From the NCBI GenBank assembly GCA_030522415.1, contig CM060127.1, forward strand, positions 15,048,646 to 15,112,645: DNA of 64,000 nucleotides, given 5' to 3'. Each line of letters opens with the position of its first letter. Positions within the stretch are counted from its first letter, which is position 1. Below are positions 51,081 through 63,905 of this stretch, piece after piece. The notes below the pieces were generated by a model, which was not told the origin of the DNA, did not search any database, and was given only the letters and a program-made list of their open reading frames with translations. The DNA is from Channallabes apus (Eukaryota > Chordata > Actinopteri > Siluriformes > Clariidae). A program made the translations under genes and the position numbers.

Positions 51081-52636
51081 TGGTTAGACTGCGGATTTAA
51101 AATACTGAGACTGAAATATTGTACTGTATGTTCACCTGAGACACTTGCATGTTTTCCTCTATTCAGTTGCACTCTTACTTGTATCCTGATTGGTCAGCTT
51201 GACATCACCCTGCACTCTTTTGATCCAAAAATAGGCTGCACTCTGTTTTACCTTTTTCAAACATTCTGCTGTGATGGAAAGACCCGGTGAGGCTTTTAAA
51301 ACGAATTACATGCACATGTACAAGGCACGACATTAGAAAACATTGCAAAAAATGATTTAAATAAATGAATAAATAAAATAAACCCTCTACACAACAACAA
51401 GAGTTACAACCCAGCTATGCAGTTTTTGTTAAACTGTGCCAGGAGCTATGAGGTTGCACAAATAGCATTCAATTATTACGCAGATTAAAGTGCGTGGAGC
51501 TTAAGCATATAAATAAGTTTGCACTAAGTTAAGACATAAGACAGGGAAAAGTCTTAAGGACTCACGGTTCACAAAATGTAAAAGATAGCAATTATCTAAA
51601 TTACACTGATTTGCCATCTGTGTAAATACTGTGACTGACAGATTCTACATTGATATATTTATCTGAAGTAGCAAAAGGACCATCATCTGGTTGACTTTTC
51701 TATTATTATTATTATTATTATTATTATGTTTTGATCCTGACTCAGACTCAATTAGTTTTGCTCTTTGTTACAGTGATCTTGAGCTGAATATTAGTATATT
51801 GAAGTCTTAGCGTTTAATGTGATAACCAATAATTCCACTAAATTTATTTTTAGTCATTATTTACACATTGAATAAACAAACAAGAAAAAAAAATCCTGCT
51901 TTTTGTCCTTTTTATGTTTTTAGTATATTTGCAAGGGGTTAAATGAGAAAATTAGATCCCCCCGCCCCCTCATATAAGAAGATTATCTTGATGCTCAGCT
52001 CTGCTGGATGGGTGTGGCTCAGCAGGTTCTCATTTACATAAACACTGAAACAGTGTGTTGGGAAGAGGAGTGAAACAGAAGGTGGTACAGTACAAGAAGC
52101 GCATTATCAAGGGGTTATTTCAGCTTGAGCACAACACACATGCGCGCAGACACACACTCACATGTTGGTTGAGCTCTTGAATGAGACCTGGGTTAGCTTT
52201 TTAAAGAAATAGTAAAATATGAGACATTTAAGGCAGAGGTTTTCACTTTCAGAGTCGAGACCCCATGAGGGATCTCTATAGATACAGATTTTAAACCAAT
52301 AGCATTTTTAGATCTAAACATAACTTGATTTATGGCATATCTCAAAAGGATAATTAAAACTAAGCTGCCATTAGCCTTCATTTGCATGTTTATTATTGAA
52401 ATTTCATTTAATTTGGAGCTCCTCTTGTGCTCATTTTACGGAGATGCAACATGTTCAACATGCTGTCATCCAGATCACATTATTCATACCAGGCAGTGGC
52501 AGCATGCAGAGCAGCCTTTTCAAATAAAAAAGGAGTATATTTCTGGATTGGCACAGTAAAGGTTTCAAAGGGTTGGGGGATATGACAATTTATAGACCTG
52601 TAAAATGAAATGACTGAATTTAAAAAAGGCTGAAAA
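51081..52636. other. Intergenic, no recognised gene
   Basis: AT-rich with an (ATT)n microsatellite at 51702-51727. No gene. Confidence 0.45.
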
Positions 52637-52639
52637 CTA

Positions 52640-52820
52640 AAAAATATTATCTAGGAATTGTCGTAGGAATTGTCGGCTGGGAGTTATTGCCACATCCTGA
52701 CCTCGAGGCCATTTGTACATGTTTGTGACAATAAAGGAGTTCCTGGGAGGCCATTGTATCAGACATGAAGCCGGTAGTCCAATCATGGCTCTGGCATACT
52801 GAGATTGTAAAATAGTGAAA
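52640..52820 (+). mobile_element. Mariner-like fragment, copy C
   Basis: CTGGGAGTTATTGCCACATC and AAAGGAGTTCCTGGGAGGCC match copies A and (reversed) B. Too short and decayed to code. Confidence 0.5.
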
Positions 52821-53780
52821 CACTTGAAATAGTGCATAAGTGTACTGTAGCAGAGCTTATATGGAGAAATTAAACAAGTTTTTACTCTCATAACATGTTT
52901 TCTGTTATTTTATATAATCATACAAGTCCAGGTTTGGCTTGAACGGTAACAAACCAATGAATCGACGATGATATGAAGAACATGGAAAAAAATAAGGTCT
53001 AGCAAGCCTAGTATTAGAAATATTTGTTTTTCTTTGTAGTTATTTGTGATATTAAATATTGTGTATTACTGTACAGTATATAGAGCTTAAAAATTACAGT
53101 ACTGTGAACATTACAGTAAGAAATGTATGTAATATCTTTAACAGTGAGTCATTTCAGCCAAAGAGCAAAGCAGAAGAAAATACTGTTATGCTATCAAAAG
53201 CAATGAGAAAATTATTCCATCGATCCCATCTAGTTCTTGATGCGTCTACATTTGTCAGGCACAGATATCCTTCTAGCTCACATTTACTATCAGCTAATCA
53301 ATAGCTAGTAAAGCTTCTCTCAACACCCAACACTCCACTACACACATGCACACACACACACTGATGTGGTGCTTTATACTGGATGCAATTTAACACAGTG
53401 GCTTTTCATGAGGGATGTATGGTCGCATCACTCAGGATGGAGGTGGAGCCCAAGACACAGAGCAGCGAGAAGGAAAAAAAAACTAGCTTCTGGTTTAGGA
53501 TCCACTGGGAGACTTTAAAATACACACACTCTTGTTCGATTTACATGATTCACACAAAGCTCTGTAAGCAGAGGGATTTGCATTGAATGACTACAGCGCT
53601 GGATGGTACAGTTTATTGACGTCTAACGCCAAGATCTCACCAATCTTTACTCCGTTTAAGATGACTCTCGCTGTACTGTATCCTTGTACTCACAAGGATG
53701 ACCGCTCAAATTATTGAATGGGAACCTATGGTTTATGGTGGTACCATTGGTTTCATGGTGGGGCTTTATTTATTTATTTT
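52821..53780. other. Intergenic, no recognised gene
   Basis: AT-rich; short CA run near 53341-53361. Confidence 0.4.
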
Positions 53781-53787
53781 TTACAAC

Positions 53788-53975
53788 ACATTCACAGCAT
53801 TTGGCAGGGGGCCCTTATCCAGAGCGACTTACATTTTATCTCATTATACTGTACATCTGAGCAGTTGAGAGTTAGGGGCCATGGTCAAGGGCCCAACAGT
53901 GGGAACTTGGTGGTTCCGGAACTTTCTGATCCAGAGTCCAATGCCAAAACCATTGAGCTGCCCCTGGCCCTATAG
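53788..53975 (-). mobile_element. tRNA-derived SINE with L2-type tail, older copy
   Basis: GCATTTGGCAGGGGGCCCTT and ATCCAGAGCGACTTACATTT are a mutated L2-like tail in reverse; AAGGGCCCAACAGTGGGAAC and AACCATTGAGCTGCCCCTGG are the body and head. The stem of the 3' hairpin is damaged. Confidence 0.7.
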
Positions 53976-54050
53976 CACCCTCATCATAGAGCAGAGACTT
54001 GTCTTAGGTAACCAGGTTTAATTGGGTAGGCAAAATGGTGTATCTTTTTT

Positions 54051-54250
54051 ACCTCCACAGTCCAAAGACCTCAGATTAGGCTAACTGGCATTCCTAAATT
54101 GCGTGTACAGTATATGTGTGTGCCCTGCAATGGATTGGCACCCTGTCCAGGGTGTATCCCGCTTTGTGCCCTATGTCTCCTGGGATACGTTCCAGGCTCC
54201 CCACGACCCTGAATTGAGGATAAAGCAGTATAGATGATGAGTGAGTGAGG
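54051..54250 (+). mobile_element. 5'-truncated SINE
   Basis: CCACAGTCCAAAGACCTCAG, GGATTGGCACCCTGTCCAGG and TCTCCTGGGATACGTTCCAG: 3' half of the 27248 family in the + orientation, ending in GATGAGTGAGTGAG. Confidence 0.8.
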
Positions 54251-54626
54251 TTTAAATGGAATTGTTGAACAAAGGTTGGGATTTTACACAAAGCAGCTCA
54301 TACAAACGTCCTTAGCGATATTATTTTCAAATAATAAACAAAAACATTATTTGGTTGGTGCCCATGTTACCCACACCAATTCTTACCTGAGCATGAAAGG
54401 GTAGGTCACTGGTAGAACTGAATTGAATTTTAATGTAAACTATACAATCATACAACATTAGAATGTAAAAATATTGATAATATTTTAAATCAGCAATGAC
54501 GGTTTTGACTTTAGGACCATAACTGTAAGGTTTTCCGACTGTATTTTGTGAACTTTCCCATGACTCTATGTCCATAAAACAACTGCTCATTGCACTTCCT
54601 TATTTTTTATACAAATTGTATTTATA

Positions 54627-56168
54627 CAGATTCCAAAAAAGTTGGGACACTAAACAAATTGTGAATAAAAACTGAATGCAATGATGTGGAGATGGAAAAT
54701 GTCAATATTTTATTCAGAATAGAACATAGATGACAGATCAAAAGTTTAATCTGAGAAAATTTATAATTTTAAAGGAAAAATATGTTGATTCCAAATTTCA
54801 CGGTGTCAACAAATCCCAAAAAAGTTGGGACAAGTAGCAGTAAGAGGCTGGAAAAAGTCAATTTGGGCATAACGAAGAGCTGGAAGACCAATTAACAGTA
54901 ATTAGGTTAATTGGCAACATGATTGGGTATAAAAAGAGCTTCTCAGAGTGGCAGTGTCTCTCAGAAGCCAAGATGGGTAGAGGATCACCAATTCCCACAA
55001 TGTTGCGCAGAAAGATAGTGGAGCAATATCAGAAAGGTGTTACCCAGCGAAAAATTGCAAAGACTTTGCCGTTATCATCATCAACTGTGCATAATATCAT
55101 CCGAAGATTCAGAGAATCTGGAACAATCTCTGTGCGTAAGGGTCAAGGGCGTAAAACCATACTGGATACCCGTGATCTCCGGGCCCTTAAACGACACTGC
55201 ACCACAAACACAAATCACAGAATTGGCTCAGGAATACTTCCAGAAACCATTGTCAGTGAACACAATCCACCGTGCCATCCGCCGTTGCCAGCTGAAACTC
55301 TACAGTGCAAAGAAGAAGCCATTTCTAAGCAAGATCCACAAGCACAGACGTTTTCATTGGGCCAGGGATCATTTAAAATGGAGTGTGGCAAAATGGAAGA
55401 CTGTTCTGTGGTCAGACGAGTCACGATTCGAAGTTCTTGTTGGAAATGTGGGACGCCATGTCATCCGGACCAAAGAGGACAAGGACAACCCAAGTTGTTA
55501 TCAACGCTCAGTTCAGAAGCCTGCATCTCTGATGGTATGGGGTTGCATGAGTGCGTGTGGCCTGGGCAGCTTGCATGTCTGGAAAGGCACCATCAATGCA
55601 GAAAAATATATTCAGGTTCTAGAACAACATATGCTCCCATCCAGACGTCATCTCTTTCAGGGGAGACCCTGCATTTTTCAACAAGATAATGCCAGACCAC
55701 ATTCTGTATCAATCACAACATCATGTTGTGAAGAGAAGAATCCGGGTACTGAAATGGCCAGTCTGCAGTCCAGATCTTTTTAGGCGCATTAGGCGCATCA
55801 TAAAAAGGAAGGTGCGACAAAGAAGGCCCAAGATGATTGAACAGCTGGAGAGAGCATTCCTATTTCTAAACTTGAGAAACAGGTCTCCTCGGTCCCCAGA
55901 CGTCTGTTGAGTGTTGTAAGAAGAAGGGGAGATGCCACACAGTGGTGAAAATGGCCTTGTCCCAACTTTTTTGGGATTTGTTGACACCATGACATTTTGA
56001 CACCATCACCATATTTTTCCCTTAAAATGATACATTTTCTCGGATTAAACTTTTGATCTGTCATCTATGTTCTATTGTGAATAAAATATTGACATTTGCC
56101 ATCTCCACATCATTGCATTCAGTTTTTATTCACAATTTGTTTAGTGTCCCAACTTTTTTGGAATCCGT
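54627..56168 (+). mobile_element. Tc1-like transposon with IR/DR ends
   Basis: About 1.54 kb. Long inverted repeats each hold two transposase-site-like repeats: outer CCAAAAAAGTTGGGACAC (54633) and inner CCCAAAAAAGTTGGGACAAG (54816), mirrored at 55955-55980 and 56140-56163. TA lies at 54625-54626; the right edge has mutated. It encodes a broken transposase (54973-55910). Confidence 0.9.
54973..55910 (+). pseudogene. Tc1-like transposase pseudogene
   Basis: Three reading frames are needed. The first (54973 to about 55205) has the paired-like helix-turn-helix: MGRGSPIPTMLRRKIVEQY, STVHNIIRRF. The second (about 55205-55735) has NTIHRAIRRC, VLWSDESRFEV (first Asp), MVWGCMSA and FQQDNARPHS (second Asp). 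The third (to 55910) has RVLKWPVCSPDL followed directly by FRRIRRIIKRK; the SPIEN-type motif that normally carries the third catalytic acid is missing. Dead by frameshift and loss of that residue. Confidence 0.9.
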
Positions 56169-56392
56169 TTTATATAATAATACTTCATATAGCCTGTTTG
56201 CAGATGAATATCCATACAAATAGCTCATGTCTGCTGGAAACCTTTTGTCTAACTGGAATATGCAAATTTATTTCCTATCGTCTGTCTGTCTTTCCCTGGG
56301 TCTTTCTGTGACTTACATGTTAATGACTGGTTCTTTTGATGTACTGGATGTACTATACATGACACAAGGCACCTGGGCAGAATCTTAAATAT

Positions 56393-56430
<38 letters not shown>
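56393..56430 (+). repeat. (TC)n microsatellite
   Basis: Uninterrupted TC run. Confidence 0.95.
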
Positions 56431-56433
<3 letters not shown>

Positions 56434-56599
56434 AGCACTACCCAAAACACTGGTGCAGCTGATGAAAAAAGTTAGATTTTTCTGGATGTCAATGTTAACA
56501 ATTCACAGAAATAAACCATTTTAAATATAGTTTAGCAGAAGTACATCAGTTTTGTCAACTTAGGTGTTTGTGTATGTTTCCTATGCCAGGGTCCGGCCC

Positions 56600-57009
56600 T
56601 GGTACAACATGCATCTTTAATAAAAGAAAATATCAAGAATTTGGTGCACAGGTTTTAATTTATTTTGGGTTTTTCCAAATCAACACAAGATTAAAATTAT
56701 ACATACTTAATACATTCTCTCACCTTTAGCAAATACTTTTGGTAGCCATCAACATTTGTTGCACCGACCTGACGTTTACACATGCCCCATAGATACTGAG
56801 CATGCTGTTCATTCCACAACCAGCTTTGATGTATGGAACACTAATGTATGGAACACTAATTTTTGATTCAACCATCTAGTTGACAATTTGAGGTACTGCA
56901 GGAACATTGTGAGGTAGTCCTCTTCCTCCTTCTTCAGAATCAACCCATCCACTTTGTGCAATGCACCAGATCCAGTTCCAGCAAAGCAGCCACAAAGCCC
57001 CCAAAAAGT
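56600..57009 (-). mobile_element. Tc1-like fragment, antisense
   Basis: On the minus strand TGGATGGGTTGATTCTGAAG, AGGACTACCTCACAATGTTC and GGTTTTAATT-type 3' sequence resemble a Tc1 transposase middle and end. Heavily mutated. Confidence 0.5.
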
Positions 57010-58515
57010 CTGGTATGCATTTGTATTCAGCCCCTTTAACTTTAATACCCCTAACTAAAATCCAGTGGAACCAATTGCCTTCAGAAGAAACCTAATTAGT
57101 AAATAGAGTCCACCTGTGTGTAATTCAATCTTAGTATAAATACAGCTGGTTTGTGAAACCTTCAGAGGTTTGTTAGAGAACATTAGTGAACAAACAGCAT
57201 CATAAAGCCCAAGGAACACACCAGGCTGGTTAGGGATAATGTTGTATAGAAGTTAAAAGCAAGGTTAGGTTATAAAAAAAAATTCCAAGCTTTGAACTGT
57301 TGAATTCATCATCCCAAAATGGAACGAGTGTGGCATAGCTTCAAATCTACTAAGATGGCCAGCCACCTAAACTGACAGGCAGAGCATGGAGAGCATTAAT
57401 CACAGAAGCCACCAAGAGGTCCAAGGTAATTCTGGAGGATTTGGAGAAATCCACAGCTCAAGTGGAAGAATCTGTTCACAGGACATCTATTAGTTGTGCA
57501 ATTCACAAATCTGGTCTTGAGGGAAGAGTTACAAGATGAAAGCTACTGTATTGTTGAAACTACATGGTGGTGGCAGCATCATGTTGTGGGGATGCATTTC
57601 TTCAGCAGGGACAGAGAAGCTGGTCAAAGTAAAAGGGAAAATTAATGGAGCCAAATACAGGCCAATCTTAGAAAATCTGTTAGAGTCTGCAAAAGACATG
57701 AGACTGGGGCAGAGGACAACGACCCTAAACATACAGCCAGAGCTACAGTACAATGGAATGGTATATGGCACATATTCATGTGTTAGCATAGCCCAGTCAG
57801 AGTCCAGACCTAAATCTAATCTGTGGCAAGATTTGAGAATTGCTCTTCACAGACGATCTGACTGAGCTTGAGCTATTTTGCAAAGACGAATGGGCAAAAA
57901 CTTCACTCTAGACATGCAATGCTGGTAGAGACATACCCCAAAAGATTTGCAGCTGTAATTGCAGTGAAAGGTGGTTCTATGAAGGAGTGACTCAGGAGGC
58001 TGAATACAAATGAACAGCATATTTTTCAGATATTTATTTGTGAAATAAATGTAAAAAACATTTACAATGGGGCAAAAAAGTATTTAGTCAGCCACCAATT
58101 ATGTGTTAAGTTCTCCAACTTAAAAAGATGAGAAAGGCCTGTAATTTTCATCATAGGTATACACCAACTATAAGAGACAAAATAAGAAAAAAACATTTTC
58201 TCCACTCGTTACCTGTATTAATAGCATCTGTTTGAACTTGTTATCAGTATAAAAGAAACTTGTTCACAACCTTAAACAGTCACACTCCAAACTGCACTAT
58301 GGCCAAGACCAAAGAGCTGTCAAAGGACAGCAGATACAAAATTGCAGACCTGCACCAGGCTGGGAAGACTGAATCTGTAATAGGTACTGTAAGCAGCTTC
58401 GTGTGTACAATGTATTATTTTTCCATGTTGTAAATACATTTACTTTTGTGGTTGTAATGTGACAAAATGTGGGGAAAGTTTAAGGGGTATGAAAACTTTT
58501 GCTTGGCACTTAAGC
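57010..58515 (+). mobile_element. Decayed Tc1-like transposon
   Basis: Left end TTTGTATTCAGCCCCTTTAA and right end AAGGGGTATGAAAACTTTTG pair roughly as terminal repeats. The interior holds transposase remnants: GGSIMLWGCISSAG (57553 onward) and SNLWQDLRIALHRR. A second Tc1-like left end (GGGGCAAAAAAGTATTTAGT at 58070) is inserted near its right part (about 58064-58395). Confidence 0.65.
58064..58395 (+). mobile_element. Tc1-like 5' end fragment
   Basis: Starts ATGGGGCAAAAAAGTATTTA, a common Tc1 terminal type, and runs into ACTATGGCCAAGACCAAAGA and GACCTGCACCAGGCTGGGAA, the first transposase-like segment; the rest is missing. Confidence 0.6.
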
Positions 58516-58532
58516 ATATATACTGTATATAT

Positions 58533-59100
58533 TGTCACAGTACGTCAGATTCCGGCCACAACATAGCTCCTCCGTGAGTAATGAGTCACTCCGGTTCCCG
58601 TTCCGCGCCGCCTCTTGTTTTTTGCCGCCTCAGTCACAGCGCGAGCTCACCTGTTGCCGATTTGGATTAATCAAATCCGCTTATTTAAGACACTGCAAGA
58701 CACCCACCCGCTGCCAGATTATTGCGTCGTTCAAGCCAATATTCCCGCGTTTGTTTTGTCTTTTGCTCATCGTGTTACTGACCCTATTTTGTTATCGACC
58801 TCGTCCCTGCCTAGCGTTTTGGAATCACTGCATGTTTGGATTTACCGGCTTTTGACTTCCGCTTTGCACACTGACCACGAGACTGCCTAGCGTTTTGGAA
58901 TCACTGCATGATTGGATTTACCGGCTTTTGACTTCCGCATTGCACACTGACCACGAGATTGCCTGCCGATTTGGATTTCCTGCATGTGTGGAGCTATTGC
59001 ACGTCTGGGTCACAGACGTCACTTCCAGAACCACCTGAAGCTCCTCAGCGCGTTCACAGAGACCGTAAGTGCACACTACCTTTTGTTTTCTGCTCTTGGA
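58533..59100 (+). mobile_element. Probable solo LTR of a Ty3/gypsy element
   Basis: Starts TGTCACAGTACGTCAGATTC and has GC-rich U3-like sequence, a TTATTTAAGACACTGCAAG TATA-like stretch, then the TTTGGATT/TTTGACTTCCG-type pyrimidine-rich sequence common in fish gypsy LTRs. The right boundary is uncertain. No adjoining gag or pol was seen. Confidence 0.45.
58809..58960 (+). repeat. 76 bp tandem duplication
   Basis: Two units (58809-58884 and 58885-58960), each starting GCCTAGCGTTTTGGAATC and ending in CACTGACCACGAGA, differ at only a few bases; a third unit starts at 58961 but diverges. Confidence 0.9.
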
Positions 59101-59639
59101 TGCTTCTCTGATTTCTGCTGCTACACTCCAGATGTCGCCCTTAAAACCCTGCGTGTTTTCCCGCGGGATGCCGCAATTTAGCGCGCGGCGTGCCGGGTCT
59201 TGCCGGAGGCAACATTCGGGAATTTTAAATAAATGTGTTGCGCTTCACTGAATATCCGCCAGATGGCGCATGGAAGGACTTTATCTAAAAGCCGGACCAA
59301 GTACAACAATGAATGTAAGGACGCGGATGAACAGTGCTGAAGCGAACATGAATTTTATTTTGTTTTATAATAGATCTTTCATGATGAATGAGTGTATATG
59401 TGCTTCACATTATCAAACACAGGCAAAGGAGACAGAAATTATTGAGGGATCCACTGAAAAAAGTAAACCTAGTTTAATGTGTTTTTTTTCTCATTCCATT
59501 AGTAAAAAAAATAATTTGCTCTTTTTAACTGAAGTGTCTAATTTATGCTTATGGGTGAATCTTTTTTTTTTTTTTTTGTATAATGCTGTTTACAGCAGGA
59601 AACCAAAGTGAAATATTTCATTTTGATCAAGGTACTCTT

Positions 59640-60690
59640 ATTAGGTTGAGTGTGATTTGCGCATGCGCAGTCTTTAGACCATAGTTTTGCCGGTATAATT
59701 TTATTTCCGCCTCAAACCGGAGCATGACGTTGAAACAAGTAAGGAAGGATATCAGAACCTGTATTTCAGTTACTGTTAGTTAAAGCCCCTGATTAAACTT
59801 AAATCTAATCCATTCACAAAGGACATTTCTGCTTCAAACCGTGTCTCATGACCTCATGACGCAGCATTTTCACGGACTGAATCACATGCGGGTGGAGATT
59901 CTCAAAGAAAACTCCTTTAAACCAGGTAAGAAAGCAAACTCATGTCATTTCTATGTTAAATGTATCTCTTCTATGAGCAAATTCATGATTTATGTCAGGA
60001 ACAACTACTTTGTAGATTGAGTTTTGTGTCCGTGTTTGCTACTGTAGCTAAAACCACCTATATTACCTGCATTAGCATTAGCTAACTAACGTGGTGATTT
60101 TCAAAAACACCGGAGTTTATACAGTAAGTCAGCGGCGCCGAAGAAAATAATTATATTTAAGTACCGTTGGTTAACGATGTAAAAATTAATAGGAAAGTGA
60201 CGTAAACATAGAACAAGCTAATTTGGAGTGATTGCTGTTTGTAGTGTACTGTTTTCTATACTTTATACACACTGTAATTAAGATTTGCTAACATAAGAAC
60301 TTGAGCCAGTCCAATTTTTGTTTTTACCTTTTTTTTTTTTTTTTTTAAAGATCAGTAATGAGTTTCTGAGAATTATATCTGCTCCACTTCAAGCAAGATT
60401 ACTGGTTTCCTTGGACAAGCAACACTACAAACTAATTGAGATCATCAGAAACTAGGGAGGAACCCGTCAAAGAGAGAAGACCAGAGATATAATCTTCATC
60501 TTCAAGTTCTTGATCTGGTATGTATGGTACGGTTCAGGACCAGGGAGGGAGCCGGAGACAGCAGAACAAAGAGATGATATTGCCAGCACCAGCACAGGGA
60601 GCACAGTTTTTAGTTTAGATCTCATGTTTACATTTTATTGTATGTGAATGGCTTGACTGTAAACAACAAACAATGCAATAAATGTATAAA
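59640..60690 (+). ncRNA. Candidate promoter and spliced non-coding transcript
   Basis: TGCGCATGCGCA (59658-59669), an NRF1-type palindrome, is followed by a segment ending CCAG/GTAAGAAAG (donor at about 59927). A strong acceptor (T run then AAAG) at about 60350 opens a second segment with AATAAA at 60677-60682. The possible start ATG (about 59857) reads only 23 codons and stops just after the splice, so I favour non-coding or 5' UTR. Speculative. Confidence 0.25.
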
Positions 60691-63600
60691 AAATATATAC
60701 TGTATATATTTATTGTCTCTTTCCAGGACCAGGCATATCGTTCAATTATTTTTTGGCCAAATAGGCAGTCGTAACAAGAGGTGAGGGCGCGCGCGTCATC
60801 ACATGTGCTTACCCGACTCTGCGTTCACCGTAAACTTCAATATACATTTGTTTATTTGTATATGTATGTTATTAATTTTACTTTTTTAGAGATTGTATGT
60901 GCGTGCACGGAGAGTATGTGTTGATAAGTTTATGTGGATAAGTTGATAAGTGTATCAGAAAGCATTAAAATGTTCATTTGAATTAAAATGACACACACAC
61001 GTCTGTGTATACAGTACATCAATTACATATATATCAATTTCATTAGTTCGTTCATTCTATTTGAAGCTTCGGATGTTTTTTTTTTTTGGTTTGGTTAGAT
61101 TAGTTCTGAACTCGCTTCCTTGAAACTATCGCTAAAACAATGACACACACACATAGACACACACACACACACACACACAGAGACACACACACTCCCCTGA
61201 GCCCTCGGGAAACATCCAATCACCGTCGGTATACAAATGAGTCAAGACGTAGCCTAATGTGGTGTCGTGTCGGATTTCAGTGGTCACGGAGTGGGAAGAC
61301 TTTGAAGAAGCTGCAGTGACAGTGAACAGCTGAACAACTTCACTTTTCCGTTTACCTCTGAGGAAAAAAAGCTGTATTTTGTTTGTTTATATTTTTATAG
61401 TAGTATAAGTTATAGTTTGGTCTGTACTGTTGTTCGCACCCTTGTAGAGAATAAATAAATGAATAACACCTTCATATCCCCTCTCAAGAGTGTCATAGTC
61501 CATTGTTAGTTTTAATGATCTGGCTGAAACTAATTATCACTACATAAGTACCCTAACACCATTGATCATGAGTCTCAGCTGAACCTAATTCTATACTTGT
61601 AACAGAAAATGTAGATGCAGATTCCAAATGTGTATTTATATAATAGATAGATAGATGTGTGTGTGTGTGTAGGCTCTACGCAGGGGCAAGAGAGGGCAGC
61701 GCACCCTTAAATGTCTGCACATGTTAATATATTCCTAAAATGTATATATTACAAGTTGATGAACTGATCTGCGGTAGCGATGACGTCACAGTCCGACAGC
61801 TTTAGAATGATGTTTGATCAGGTCTACTGTATATTCTGAACATAGAACTGCAAAATGTCTGATACAGTACTTTGGGGGAAACAAAGACTTAAACTGTTAA
61901 GTAATAACATTATTAATAACAAATATGTAATAGTTTTGATATTTGAAAATTTTTTATTTTAATGTAAAAGGACTATAGATAGAGACTTATAAGCAGCTGG
62001 TGTATCCGGGTTGTTTAATGAACTTTAAGCAAAAAGACAACATGTATTCATCTGTTTTATATAAATTACTGTTTTAACTTTGACTAGTTTTGGAAGAATA
62101 AATTGAATTGTTAAAGTCATGTTTTGCGTGTTTTAATTTTGGGGGATTGTTTGGGTATTTAAAAATTGTTTAGTTGAACCAACAACTTCAATGGGCAAAA
62201 AATGGGACACAACTTTGTTTTAAATAGTCAAAGAGTTGGGCTGAAAATAATAATAATAATTATTGATCATAGAAACAAATGAAACCAGTTAAACACTTGA
62301 TTATATGTATTTGTGTTTGTGATTGTGACCCATGATAATTTTTTCTCAGTATAAATAAATGTTTTGGGTTTTAAGAACTCCAAAAGAGCAACGACAAACT
62401 TGGTATTCTTCCTCCTTCCACTCCTGGTGTTAATTGCTCTGTGTGTGCGTGTGTGTTTTTGGCGGGGGGATGGGTGTGTGTGTGTTTTCGGCTGTTCAGC
62501 AGTTCTAAACACAAGCACAGTTTTTGTCCTTAACTAAAATACTTCAATACGTTAATAATGAATTTATTTTGTTGAATAAGGTAATAAGCGATATTTAAAC
62601 CAAACCAGTAAGTTAAGTAAGTGTTCCATACATTAAAGTACTGTGTATAACCAAGTGCCCTAGCAAACACAGTTACAGTACAGTTTACAGTACAAACAGA
62701 GTGTGTGCGCTGGGGGGATTGGAAGGTGAGTGAGAATACTCATTTACAAGACAAAAGACGGTCAGAGGCAGCGCCGTTCTAGACCAGACAACACGGGGTG
62801 GGGGGAGGGGGGCATCATGTTCGAGCACTGTTTTTACCTGGCCTTACTGTATAGTAACAGTATTGTATTTGCTGAATTGTGTTGAGGCACGCAAACCCCC
62901 AGACCACAATAAGGTGGCAATCCCTCAGGGGGAAACTAAAAAATAAATATATATATATATATAATTATATAATAAAATATCCTTAATCCAGATTTTATCA
63001 ATGACATAACATTTATCTAAGCTGGATGGTCTAATTCTCAAAACCGTTTAACCTAAAGAAAAACATAACACACTATAACTAGAATATTTACAAAACTGAA
63101 AGGTTGTCTTATGAATAATAAAAAATAGAAACTAAATTAAAACAGATGGGCTGTTGAACAGATCATAATATGTTTTATGTTTTCTGATTATAAATGATAT
63201 ATGGGTTGATTTTAGAAAGGCTAAATCAAATAGCTAGTTTTGGTAATGTCAGTCCAGTAACTATACTATGTAAAAGTAATTATAATATGAATTAATTAAG
63301 GGCAGGACCTAACCTAATGTTAATAATTTACACCATGATAACATTAGTATTCATGTTTTTGTATTTTTGTATTAACATTTTAAATGTTCAAATGAACGTT
63401 TCAGAGTATATAATTTGTCGTGTCATCTGTGATTGAGACCCATGAGTTAAATTGAAATATTTTTTATAGGTAGTAAGCCAGGTTTTAGTAACCTGCTTTA
63501 GTAATGGGCTCTAAAAGACAATGGAACATTACAGAACGTGCGAGTTGACGCCCATGCACAGATTAAAATGTTCATTTGAATTAAAATGACACACGCATGT
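60691..63600. other. Intergenic end region
   Basis: AT-rich with an (AC)n microsatellite at 61143-61192, a GT run at 61651-61669 and an (AT)n run at 62949-62964. No recognisable gene. Confidence 0.45.
61143..61192 (+). repeat. (AC)n microsatellite
   Basis: CA-rich run with two short interruptions. Confidence 0.9.
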
Positions 63601-63610
63601 CTGTGTGTGT

Positions 63611-63648
63611 GTATATATATATATATATATGTGTAATATATATATATG

Positions 63649-63698
<50 letters not shown>
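63611..63698 (+). repeat. (AT)n microsatellite
   Basis: Two long AT runs separated by GTGTAAT-type interruptions. Confidence 0.95.
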
Positions 63699-63905
63699 CT
63701 GCTGGGTAAATATAGGACTAACTAAATGCTGGGTTAATTTAACCCAGCAAGATGGGTTAAATATTCAATCCAAATGCTAGGTCATATTTAACTATAATGC
63801 TGGGTTAATTCTACCACATAAATGGTTCAAATGTTCTACCCATATGTTTGGGGTTTGTTGGTTCATTTTAACTGGAATGTTGGGTTAATTCTACCTCACA
63901 AATAG
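63699..63905. repeat. TGGGTTAA-type tandem/inverted repeat
   Basis: ATGCTGGGTTAATTT and variants occur about four times, once facing AACCCAGCA (63758-63770), in a roughly 50-60 bp rhythm. Similar AACCCAGCA repeats are widespread in fish, often as MITE ends. Confidence 0.6.

Noticed and set aside
59260..59275. CTCF-like motif (CCGCCAGATGGCGC)
   Set aside because: One short match with a mismatch is not enough evidence in 64 kb.
59857..59926. First coding exon of a new gene
   Set aside because: The 23-codon frame stops two codons after the predicted splice junction; kept only as a non-coding candidate.
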